64,000 bases of DNA from Diabrotica undecimpunctata (lineage: Eukaryota; Arthropoda; Insecta; Coleoptera; Chrysomelidae). The translations under genes and the position numbers were made by a program. Position 1 is the stretch's first letter. The number at the start of each line of letters is the position of its first letter. The stretch is taken from NCBI RefSeq assembly GCF_040954645.1, contig NC_092804.1, positions 91,993,862 to 92,057,861 on the forward strand, read 5' to 3'. Of this stretch, positions 47,101 to 56,390 are shown one piece after another. The notes beneath the pieces are model-generated. The model ran no database searches and was not told the origin of the DNA. It worked only from the letters and a program-made list of their open reading frames with translations.

Positions 47101-47435
47101 CTCTACCTCCAATTTTTGCTGATATCAGGAAGAAGTTAAAAACTTCTTACCTCCGGAACAAAAGTCAATACAATTTGAGGAAGAGAGATTTGCGATTCTT
47201 TGTTGGCGATAGAGTTTTAAAGAGAAACTTTGTAAAATCAAGTAAAGGTGATGCTATTTCGGCAAAATTTTGCCAGAAATACATTCCGTGTACGGTTGTA
47301 AGGGTAATATCTCCTTTGGTATATGAATTAAGGGACAATTCGTCCAACAAACGAATTGGTCAATTTCATGTAAAGGATTTACTGCCTGATAACACCATCG
47401 ACGAGGTTAGTTCTTCATCCTCAGAAGAAGACTAA
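43899..47435 (+). CDS. pol: Ty3/gypsy Pol (protease, RT, RNase H, integrase)
   Basis: An open frame in -1 relative to gag, so probably made as a Gag-Pol fusion; the ATG at 43899 need not be used. Protease ALLDSGSNISLIG (~44400). RT: LWLTKKKDGSFRICLDGRKLN, SSIDLSKAFLQIPL (first Asp), FGLVSAPQTMCRLM, YYLDDILVV (45321). RNase H: LMTDCSNTASGGVLF, TTEKELLAIIHGLEAF, TDHSSLVWL. Integrase: zinc finger HFGFYKTYH plus CMVCATC (46369-46480), then core SLDLIGP, SCDNGPQF and a TERVNRS glutamate (~46555, 46735, 46843), and tail RVLKRNFVKSS, SPLVYELRD, GQFHVKDLLPD. All catalytic residues are present and no stop interrupts 1178 codons. Likely still competent, as judged by sequence only. Confidence 0.96.
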   Translation: MFGKRIVGGPSPERFSVHHTIRESNPNFKRDCWSKHIQQPKPISESERERGNFQKNKAHHKTKSVPKLTNNHETLNPPVLSDHRWSTTNSSLPSSVKHNSNDYSSEIVPLSVSTSRFVDDDDMSMVVPYNIYNQSNTLDLDLNSLLVRKVNDNRPYLPIKILGQACLALLDSGSNISLIGAHSLHLLKNATSSIMPISSLQVSTADGTVQSITGKLQTEITVANICREITFYVIPSVQNSIILGMDFFNAFNSTLSCSDFSFSISEFNLATLSAIHDFSSLSSSEQRQLENMISKFTTLSSKDKLGRTSLISHTIEVGNPTPFRLYQYPIPQAWQADLETEVDSMLSLNIIEPSTSSYCSPLWLTKKKDGSFRICLDGRKLNSITTNRDAYPIPRIDVILSKLQNAKYISSIDLSKAFLQIPLSEESKKYTAFAVSGKGLFQFVTMPFGLVSAPQTMCRLMDLVIGPQLEPYVFYYLDDILVVTPDFSLHMEILDKLFLRLKEANLTINLDKCQFCRPSLKFLGYVVDNQGLRTDPDKIVAIKNFPIPKTTTQVRRILGMCGYYRRFVPSYSTLLSPLTDLLKNRKKGQTITWTPEADEAFRRVKDALTSAPVMMSPNFNEHFYLMTDCSNTASGGVLFQLKDGSEHPIAYTSKKLNKAQKNYSTTEKELLAIIHGLEAFRYYLEGRNFTIITDHSSLVWLHSMKNPSQRLSRWICKLAAYSYKIIHRKANGVVVADALSRVHDINVLDLSSLTPDAWYQNMIDRVTQDPQKYPDFKVENNVLYKHILGPVETLSNMSDWKIVVPTPNRENILHMFHDEVTAGHFGFYKTYHRIAELYYWPGLRKSVKKHIAKCMVCATCKPSNLPQAGLMGSFRNIDFPWQMISLDLIGPYPRSYKGNTYCLVVVDYFTKFPLVFPLRQATTPAIVKSLEEQVFLLFGVPQIVSCDNGPQFVSKAFKDLLTKYKVQKIFYNAAYHPHANHTERVNRSIVTALRSYTFPDHRAWDQYIHSIAQAIRTSVHEVTQCSPSYLNFGRNIALSGDYFGLISENSVNLPQISERLHRLDDLQTLPPIFADIRKKLKTSYLRNKSQYNLRKRDLRFFVGDRVLKRNFVKSSKGDAISAKFCQKYIPCTVVRVISPLVYELRDNSSNKRIGQFHVKDLLPDNTIDEVSSSSSEED

Positions 47436-49883
47436 CTTAACACTTTCGTTTAAGCTAATCTCTTTCTCTGTTTGTCTTTAGCTTATTTTGATTATATTTT
47501 GCATAAGATTTTCTTAATCACCAGATAACGTAGGTACACCGCTATTTTTTGTATCTTTTGGCATTGGTTAATGACTTCTATAACTTATTAGATAATTAGT
47601 ATGTATGACTTATCCATTTTTTTTTTGTATTATAAATGATGCACTTTATAATGAATTAATATTCTTAAGTACTAATCTTCCCAGGAGAATTACTCCTTTT
47701 AACCTCATATGATACGAGGGTTGTTTAGTATATATTTACATATTTAGATTTATACTTATAGTTAATCCTATTACTGATAAGGAACTATGGAACTATGTTG
47801 TTACACTACTGGATCATATATTGTGTGTTATATCTTTGATATTTGATTCCTTAGTATTTGTTTTGATATATTTGTTCAATATTTGCCAATTTGGAAAGAT
47901 GTTGTGATTTTTTTTTTATCTTTGGTCTGCTTTATTCTCACTTGTCACGAAAATCTTAAATACTCTACAATAATTTATGTCCTGATTCCATATACAGGAT
48001 GGTTCTGGAATTAGTTTGGAATTTTGAAGTAGGTAAGGATGACCGGCGCGGCGTCCTTCTTATTTCTTCTTATTTATTCTTCTGAATTTTCTGTCAATGA
48101 ATCTGTCAATACTCAGCTTTAGTGAATACGTGGGTTCGAGATTGTTGCTCAGCAACTGATCACTGCTGCTCAATTAGGTTCGTACTATGTGTTTATTGCA
48201 GAGTAGGCAGATGTTTATGCCTCATAATATTTCTGGTCAGGAAATGCTCGCGACATGTCCTAACCATTCTTGTGTGATTGTCCAAATATTCCAGTTACCT
48301 TTTCACAACTTGATAGGGAAGTTTAATTAGTTCATATTAGTTATCTTACTTCAGGTTATGTTTTTTTCTTTAACTATCCCTACACATGTCAAGTTAGTCA
48401 TTTTCATTATTTAAGAGTTTAGACAAATGAGTTGTCCTCTTAGTGTAATCCCACTTCTTTCCTTAGGCATAAATTGCTGTTTAGATGTAGGACTATTCCC
48501 GGATAATTCCATGCTGCGAGAACTTGTTATAAATCTACAGTTTTGTTCAAAATTGGATGCTTGTTCTCGACATATTTTTTTTTTCTTTCGTTAGTAATGG
48601 TATTATAGGAAAAGTCCACCACTTATATTTTCTTAGGATTTCTATTGGGATTTTATCGGTGTCTGGTTATTCTCATACATCTGTTGTAGCCCCATGCTAT
48701 AGTTAGCGAATACCAGCACCCTCAAAATTTATTTAGCCTCTGAATTCCTTTAGTCCATTTTAGACTTTAGACTTTAGGTATTTATCTTTATCTTTGGTTT
48801 AGTTCAGTTACATATTACATTACTTAGTCTGAATAAGTGTGACAATGCTGCTTCACACTTTAGGAAATTTTGCTTTATTGTAATTACTTAGTTGGTATTG
48901 GCTCATATTACCGAATGAGGGTAAGAGCTAATTTAGTTATTAGCATTAGTGAGAATTGGTCCTCTCCTGATCGTTCTTCTTTGGATATGCTCTATTTATA
49001 AATCTGGTGTCCATCGATAGTCCGATTTTGGATTCAGTGTCTGATTCCTCACTTATTTGGTTTATTTGGTTATGTAGGTTCGTATCACCATATGTGGGTG
49101 TACGTAGACCTCATTTAGTTTTGAGATTTAGTATTGGTGTGAATGGGTCCATAAATCTTCCTGGTCGTTCTTCATTGGATATGCTTTTATGAATCTGGTG
49201 TCCATTGATAGTCTGACTTTGGATTAAGCGTCCTATTTCACATTTATGTTGGTTATTACGTCTTTGATATACTTTGGTATGTTTACGATTTAGATTACTA
49301 TTTGTGTTATTTGGTTTGGTGAGAATTGCTCCATAAATCTTCCTGATTGTTCTTCTCTGGATATATTACTATGAATCTGGTGTCCATTGTTAGTTCAATT
49401 TTGGATTAAGTGTTCAGTTCTTAACCTATTTAGTTTATGATTTCTTTGATCTTAGTTTAGTATATCTCCGGGTGAGATATTGTTTGAATTGGCTCATACA
49501 TTTGCCTGGTTGTTAGTCCTTGGATATACTTAGTCTTATAGATCTGATGTCCATGGATAGTTCAATTTTGGATTTAGTGCCCAATTCGACATTTATTTGT
49601 CAGCAAGAATTTAGTTGGTATATTTAGTTAATATTTGGCTTTTAAGCATATTGTCGATTGAGATTTTGATTCGACTTTCGAGTCATCTGAGTTTGTGGTG
49701 TCTGGCGCCATGACCATTCTTTTTTTTTTTTCCCGTGATCTTTAGTTCGTGGTTATTTTTTTTTTTGTGTAAACTTGCAGATCAACGTGGAATGTTAGGC
49801 CAGTACACTTAGTTATTGATACTTTAATTTTATGAAAAAAAAAATTTTTGATTAAAATTTTTTTTTCCCGACTAGTAGGGGAA
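47436..49883 (+). other. Long untranslated region between pol and 3' LTR
   Basis: No envelope-like frame; the longest open stretches are ~60 codons. It contains four degenerate tandem repeats (48950-49600) and T-rich tracts, and ends in the presumed polypurine tract. Confidence 0.75.
48950..49600 (+). repeat. Four degenerate ~170-185-bp tandem repeats
   Basis: Units start near 48953, 49137, 49317 and 49487. Each carries GAATTG or GAATGG, CTCCATAAATCTTCCTG or a variant, GTTCTTC..TGGATAT, TGAATCTGGTGTCCAT and GATAGT..GATTTTGGATT in that order. Confidence 0.85.
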
Positions 49884-50881
49884 TGTAACAGTCGTTACTT
49901 ATACTGTATTGATATTAAAATTTCAGAGATGTAGTATGGGTTGCCTAACTTTAAGTGTTCATTTGCCCATTAAGTGTGTATTGTTAATAATTTAAGTTGT
50001 CACTCTGTTCTAATTTGGTACCATTGCGGACCAGAGAGATGACAGGAGATTAGGGGGGAAGTGGAAATTGGCTCTTCTTGGTTAATTAACTGTGAATTAA
50101 AATTCACTTTTGATCTAGAGTTTGAAGTGGTACAAGTGGCAGTTAGCGAAAGAAAATCCAATTAATGCATAGAATTTCCTTCACTTCAAGAAGTTAAATA
50201 TTCTAAGTATAACTATAACAATTTAATTGACGGTGTTTTCGGAAACTCAGGAGGTTGAAGTAAATTTCTAGCACGGAATTAAATAGCTATCTGGTAAATA
50301 ATAATTTTTTATATTATAAACATTAGAGTATTTTATCTATATCCTATTATTCAGATTCATTATTTCATATTTTAATATAGTATTTTGTCCAAGGCCATTA
50401 TATTTTTACTCTATGTGAAGCAAGGTCACGCTACATCCGATTGGATGGTTTTTTTTATCTACCATAATTATCTTTTTGCTCCGGTTTCTTATGCTGAAAG
50501 AAACTTTCCTCACTTCTTCTTTGATTTCTTTTTATCAATGTTGAGATTAGAAGTAACGGGGAATTGTTTTCAGCCACCTACCATGGAATTATAAATTTCC
50601 CTCAGAACATCCGAGGGAGAGTACCACTTCAACTCTAATAAGAATCAGGGTCATTTGGGACAAGCCAGGGAGTATTGTCTACTCCACCCTCATTTTTTCT
50701 CCAGCCTGCACCTAGAGGTAGGGCAGGACAGTCATCATCGAACTGAGCCAATTAGCACCAGCTCCGTGCTAATTTCGGACCTCAAGGAGGACTTCGCTGG
50801 GACACCGAAGCCATTCGGGAGTATCCTTCCAGACAACTGTTGCTGGACAGCTGTAGGAGGACAGTTGGTTTTTTACTTCAG

Positions 50882-50965
<84 letters not shown>

Positions 50966-52015
50966 TGTTTCACCAGTTATAGGTTTTTTTATAACATATA
51001 TATATTAATTAATATAACTCCCCTTGGTGTAAGGTATCGGTAAGTTTGAGCTCAAATTCTACCCAGAGATTATCTTCCATTGTTTTTTTTTTGTATTAAC
51101 CATTTATTTCATTATTAACTTTAATTATTTCATTATGTGTTTACTTAACTAATTTTTTTATATTTCATCTTGCGTTATTAACTCTGGCTATTATCCCTTC
51201 AGGATAATAGACCGTTTCAATTGTTTAACTTGGCTTGTTCCCATTTATATATATTATTTTGTTTATATGTGAATTTCGAGTTGTTTAACAATATTGTTGG
51301 TCATATTGTAGGTAAGTTTGATATATTTACTTGGCTATACGTTCTTCCAACGTTAGCATTATTTTGTTTAAGGTTGTTTTAACCTAGATGTAGGTTGTAC
51401 ACTCTATATCAGAGTTATTCTGTCTAGTTTTCAACTTTTTATTATAGTTGTTTTCAACATTCTTTTTTTAAAGTATTATATTGTGAAATTTTCATATACT
51501 TTTTGGTAACTTAGAGATTGTCAAAATCTAAGAAGTTATATTTAATAAACTTGAATTTGTTTTGCATATAATTTTTTATTAATATTTCCTTACCTTTTTA
51601 CATTTACAGCATTTTTGTTTATTAAGTCAACTTTAATTAATATTAGCAGTATACGATACCTGGAAGAGTGACTGTTACTCTTTTTAGAGTATTATCCCTC
51701 TTCTGGCGCCCTCAATTTGTTTTCTGTGTTAATTTTTCATTATATCTATTCATTTTTCTTATCTTCTTTTCTATCCATCATACATATTTTCCTGATTTAC
51801 TGTCTTTAAAAGGCATGCAAATTGGCCGTATCCATCCTTGAGTTTCTAGTGGTCATTCATTCTCTTGCCTACATTGCTAGCCTAGCCACATTCCGTTCAA
51901 TATTTTTACTTCTTTACTTAATTGTTATCTATTTTACTTCTATCATTTTATCCCATAGATATAGACCACTCTTCTTATACATCTCTCCTCCTACACACCC
52001 CAGTATTTTGCTACA
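49884..52015 (+). repeat. 3' LTR (2132 bp)
   Basis: Nearly identical to the 5' LTR. Differences seen: two substitutions (near 50646 and 50783), a 3-bp GAG insertion (~51515), one extra T (~51090) and an expanded TA tract. Together the length changes account for the 72-bp difference from the 5' LTR. Confidence 0.95.
50885..50963. repeat. (TA)n expansion specific to the 3' LTR
   Basis: About 79 bases of TA, where the 5' LTR has only about 11 (near 40976-40988). It appeared after insertion or came with the template. Confidence 0.95.
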
Positions 52016-52155
52016 ATACATCAAAAAAGAGACAGTTACAAAGAAAAAAAAACGTAAATTTTGCACATTTCTATTAAAAACAACCTCTCTTTATTTCATT
52101 CTGAAGTTTTGATTCAATTTTGATAAAAATTTAATTTTGGGCATTAATGGGTTAA

Positions 52156-53252
52156 AGTGTGCCGAGATCGAGATTACTTACTTAAAATCATTAAATACAG
52201 AGCTAGTAAAAGGTAATGAACGTCAAGATTTAATTATTTCTTTATTAAAAACGAATTCAAATAAAAATATTGAACATAAACGGACTACATCCAACGTTGC
52301 CAAACCTACTAACGGGAGACTTAAACTACCTGAAAATTCAAATGCTGTAGCTAATAATCGTAGTCGTAGTAAAAGTCAATCCACGTCTACTGTGGAAGCA
52401 GCACTTCCAGCTTCAGTTGATTTAGGAAGTAATGAGTGTCAAAAGGCCCAAGAAAGTATTATGTCATCTGTAATAAATCTTACGAAAGAAGACACAAATG
52501 ACGACGCTCCATGGCAGAAAGTTCAAGACAGAAACAAAAGAAGAAGGCAGTTAGTTGTTGGAACTGGTGCTGGATCTGTCAAAGGTGTTCCAAAATATGT
52601 GGATCTACATGTGTATCGCATTGATCCTAGCACCAATGTGACTGCAATGGAAAATCTTCTAAAACCCCATTTTCCAGAAGTGCTTTGCGAGTCTATGGAG
52701 TCTCGCTACCCAAGTCTTTACTCATCATTTAAGGTCCGAATATATCAAAATAATTTCAATAAAGCTATGGATCCGGCACTCTGGCCTGAAAATGCATGTG
52801 TGAACAATTTTTTTGTACCTACGGAAAAATCAGAGGTTCCAGAGGTAATGTTTAACCCTAAATTAATGTTATTAAATGTTCAAAGTATAAATAACCATAA
52901 AATATGTGACATTATTGTGGATATTAATACATTTAAAAATATAGAAATCTTATGTCTAACAGAATTATGGGAAACCATTGACTCTATTAATAATGTATAC
53001 ATTGATGGATTTACTATGAGTAGTAGTTATTGGAGAAACTCTTCAGTAAGAGGAGGTGGTGTAGGAATATTCGTAAAGAGAAATGTAAACGCTCATAATA
53101 TTAATGTTAAAAAATTCTGTTCTGATAAACATTCAGAGTTTTGTTGTTCTTTAATTAGGGATAAAAACAATAATATCTTTTACATATTGAATTGCTACCG
53201 ATCTCCGTGTGGAGATGTAAATATTTTTTTAAATAATCTTGACTGCCTTTAA
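52156..53252 (+). pseudogene. LINE ORF1 remainder fused to endonuclease N-terminus
   Basis: Continues ORF1 in frame after the TTAA: AEIEITYLKSLNTELVKGN (coiled coil), a Ser/Asn-rich basic linker, APWQKVQDRNKRRR, then the conserved domain of this LINE family, GVPKYVDLHVYRIDPSTNV and SRYPSLYSSFKVRI, ending ENACVNNFFVP (~52820). Without a stop the frame then runs into an AP-endonuclease start, LMLLNVQSINNHK and CLTELW, with RGGGVGIFVKR and ILNCYRSP further on. In relatives ORF1 and ORF2 are separate, so a small deletion or mutation probably joined them. The frame stops at 53250 within the endonuclease. Confidence 0.8.
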
Positions 53253-53782
53253 ATCATTTATACAAGCCAAATGCATGTTATATTATTTGTGGTGACTTTA
53301 ATATTGATATGAAAACGTCAAACAATAACCAAACAAAACCACTGAATTGCTTATCTGCTTATAACATACATACTAATCTTGTCAAATGGCCTATAAGAGT
53401 AACAAATACCAGCATAACAACAATTGATAATATTTTTGTAAATTTTTCTAATTTAGGTACATCATGTATTCTTGACAACACTGTGTCTGGTCATAGAACT
53501 GTTTTAGTTGAACTTGAAATCGATATATCGACTTTGCCTGTCTTGTCAAAAGCGATATTTTTCGCGGAGAGTGGGATAGATAATTTAGTTATGGTTACGA
53601 GTCTTGTGCTTGTGCTGGAAGATTGGAATCTTGTTTATGGTATACTTGATACTAATTTGGCTTTTAATGTGTTTGTTGATATTTTTTCGTATTATTTTAA
53701 CATTAATTTTCCATTGCAAAATAAACGTATTATAAATGATCGTAAAAAATGGGTAAACACTGAAGTACGATTATCTATATAG
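53253..53782 (+). pseudogene. LINE endonuclease C-terminal half, frameshifted
   Basis: In shifted frames: YIICGDFNIDMK (~53275; the GDFN motif with a catalytic Asp), NTSITTIDNIFVNF (IDNIF motif) and SGHRTVLVELEI (~53490; the SDHRTV-type motif with Ser-Gly in place of Ser-Asp, so the catalytic Asp is lost). It nicks target DNA to prime reverse transcription. Confidence 0.75.
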
Positions 53783-53960
53783 TAGTAACTTAAAAAACTT
53801 GCATGTTTTATCTAGATCCTGTCCGTGTCTTCGAGAATATTACAAGTTAGAAAAAAAGAAACACCAGAAACTTTTATGTTTGACAAAGAAAAATTATTAC
53901 CAGAATATTATTTCATCATCAGATAATCCTACAAAAAGTGCCTAGAGACTTGTTGCCGAC

Positions 53961-55727
53961 GTGACTAATAATGTTGACAATAATAGAAGGAAAAATATAT
54001 GCCCAAAATCAGATGAAAATTGTTTAATAGAGGAATGCCCTATTGTTGCTAACATGTTCAATGTTTTCTTTAAGAATGCTCCAATTGAAGTACGTTCTAA
54101 AATTCCCAGTCATCAAAATAGTACTTTAAGGAAACCGCCTTATAATGACAATGAAAATTTTTTACAATTATGTCCTTACACTCTAAATGAGCTGAGTGAA
54201 TTATTGATAGGAAAATTGAAATCTTCAAAATCGTGTGGATTTGATGAAATACCTCAATTTTTATTAAAAAAAGTAATTCCATTCATATTATCACCTTTAA
54301 CATTTCTAATAAACTTGTCTTTTTGCAATGGTATTTTCCCGGATTACCTAAAGGTGGGAAAAGTCGTTCCTGTACATAAGAAAGGTGATCCAAAGAATAT
54401 TAGTAATTATCGCCCAATAACTGTCCCTTCAGTGTTTTCGAAAATATTCGAATACTGTTATCTTAACAGATTAAACTCTTATTTATTGGAGAAAGGTATT
54501 GTTAGTAAATATCAGCATGACTTTCAGGCAGGTAAGTCTACAAATACAGCAGTTCATTCATTTTATGAGACTTTAACTAACTATATTGATGCGGATGAAT
54601 GCCCTGTCGGAATTTTTTGTGATCTCAGTAGGGCATTTGACTGTGTCGATCATACGTTACTCATTAATAAGTTAGAAAATATTGAAATAAAAAATCTCTC
54701 TAGAAAATGGATAGAATCCTACCTATCAGAACGTCGTCAGTATGTCTCCTTAACAGATGTATACCAAAAATCAGTAAATATTTGCAAATCAGATTACATC
54801 TACATTCATATGGGTGTTCCACAAGGTTCTGTAATTGGCCCAATATTATTTCTTATTTACTTAAATGATATTGTCTTAATAAATTCTGCTGTACAGTTTA
54901 CACTTTATGCAGATGATACTTCAATACTTATATCAGATAAATCACATATATCTCTTGAAAATAAATGTAACGAACTTTTGTGTGATCTTAGTAATTGGTT
55001 TTCCTCGAATTACTTACATCTTAATGCGGATAAAACGCATGCTATTCATTTCCACAATAGACAGAAACATCTGTTAGGTATCGAACTATCAATATAATCT
55101 AAACAAATTGAAAAAGTTCATTGCCCAAAGTTTTTGGGTTTGTATGTTGATGAATGTCTCAATTGGAAAAGGCAATGTGATGATATTATTTCCAAAATAA
55201 ACTCAGCGTGCTACCTACTTCGAAACCTCAAAGATATACTAAGTAAAAAACAGCTAATTACGCTGTATTATGCTCAGGTGGAGTCTCGTTTGCGGCATGG
55301 CATAGTATTTTGGGGTAGGTCTTGTAAATTCAGTGAAGTCTTTCTGTCTCAAAAGAGAATAGTCCGTTGTATTGCTGGTATTTCTCGAATCACTAGCTGT
55401 AAGAGTTATTTTACTAGATATAAACTTTTAACTGTTCCGTGCTTATATATTTTTGAAGTTTGTGTTTTTATTCATTCAAATCTTGAGAAATTTAAAACTA
55501 ATAGTCAAATTCACAATATAAATACAAGGCAGAATCAAAAATTGCATGTGACTTTTTCTAAAGGAAATATGCATTTTTACTCACCTGCAATAATAGGTCA
55601 AAGAATATATAAAAAGTTACCCGAGCCAATAAAAAAATGTAAGAATATGAAAATATTTAAATTAACTTTAAAAGATTTTTTATTGCAGAATACGTTTTAT
55701 TCTGTTGATGAATATTTTAGTAGTTGA
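53961..55727 (+). pseudogene. CR1-like LINE reverse transcriptase with one stop
   Basis: The RT domain is nearly intact. LKSSKSCGFDEIPQFLLK (~54210), VGKVVPVHKKGDPKNISNYRPI, IFCDLSRAFDCVDHTLL (first Asp, ~54615), MGVPQGSVIGPILFLIYLNDI (~54810) and FTLYADDTSILI (catalytic pair, ~54900). A TAA at 55095 interrupts; the same frame continues HCPKFLGLYVDECLNWK and YAQVESRLRHGIVFWG, to the conserved tail FLLQNTFYSVDEYF, stop at 55725. Motif order and tail fit the CR1/Daphne/Crack group; the exact clade is inference. It copies the element RNA at the nicked target. Confidence 0.88.
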
Positions 55728-55785
55728 CATTATTTTAAGTATATGCTAGTAATTTTACATTTTCTATTTGTGTTTGTCTTGTAAT

Positions 55786-56390
55786 GTTAGTGAACAAATT
55801 CCCTTCGTTGGCTCAGTGAAGATGTTCGTTCTGTTGTAATGGAAACACCAAATAATAGTAGCAGAGTTTATTGTTGAGACGTACACTATGGGTGTAGACC
55901 CGGGATTACTTTGAGTAGAGACTGATGAAGTTGATCGTTGAAGACTATATGTTCGTTGAGTGAATATTGATTGAATGCTTCTCTAGTCAAGAGATATTAG
56001 TTTTATATAAATTCTATTTGGGTCAATATTTTTCGCGTACCTAGCGTGATATGTGTATTTAATTTATGTAAATTGTTTAACTTTGTCAGTACTTTTGACT
56101 GATGTCCAAATTATTATTTATAATTGACCAAATGTGTATGTAACCTAATTAACTACGTGTGTGTATTTAATAACAAATAGATTCATTCGGTCTACTGGGT
56201 GATAAAATTATACTGTCCAATTTCGGATATGAATTATGAAGATTTGATATTGGACATACTGCGGAATCGGGCAATCTGGCCCAAGTGTCAATACTCAAAG
56301 TTTACATATAAGTATTACATAACATAGTAAAATTCAAACATGATAAATTATAAATAGTTTAAGAATAATCAATAATCTTCCAACCGTACC
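55786..56390 (-). repeat. Probable 3' LTR region of the BEL/Pao element
   Basis: Begins TGTTAGTGAAC right after LINE 3' sequence and lies just beyond the end of the polyprotein, where the minus-oriented 3' LTR should be. In minus sense it has AATAAA near 55870. The matching 5' LTR would lie beyond 64000, so the boundaries cannot be checked. Confidence 0.4.

Larger units (their letters stand above)
39976..52015 (+). mobile_element. Complete Ty3/gypsy LTR retrotransposon, 12.0 kb
   Basis: LTRs 39976-42035 and 49884-52015 both run TGTAACAGTCGTTAC to TTTTGCTACA. Target duplication ATAC lies at 39972-39975 and 52016-52019, inside piggyBac. gag and pol are open and overlap. Between pol and the 3' LTR are 2.45 kb without an envelope frame. 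An A/G-rich run (TAGTAGGGGAA, ~49874-49883) before the 3' LTR is a likely polypurine tract. Confidence 0.96.
37645..52151 (+). mobile_element. piggyBac element, interrupted by a Ty3 retrotransposon
   Basis: Perfect 14-bp inverted ends CCCATTAATGCCCA (37645-37658, and inverted 52138-52151), flanked on both sides by TTAA (37641-37644 and 52152-52155), the piggyBac target. Without the 12-kb Ty3 element it would be about 2.5 kb, the usual size. A second, internal inverted pair ATACGCTGGGCA / TGCCCAGCGTAT lies at ~38033 and ~39952, on either side of the transposase. Confidence 0.93.
37407..55785 (+). mobile_element. CR1-like LINE, split by nested piggyBac and Ty3 insertions
   Basis: About 3.9 kb of LINE sequence is separated by 14.5 kb of inserted DNA: 37407-37640 (5' end and start of ORF1) and 52156-55785 (rest of ORF1, endonuclease, RT, 3' untranslated part). 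The frame continues across the TTAA at which piggyBac inserted. Element ends are approximate. The 3' end appears cut by the LTR-like sequence of the BEL element at 55786. Confidence 0.85.

Noticed and set aside
49690..49720. TGGCGCC at 49697 as a primer-binding site
   Set aside because: It lies before the 3' LTR, not after an LTR end, in a non-coding T-rich region.
50655..51043. Frames with (YI)n in the 3' LTR
   Set aside because: Produced by the TA tract; the 5' LTR version lacks it.
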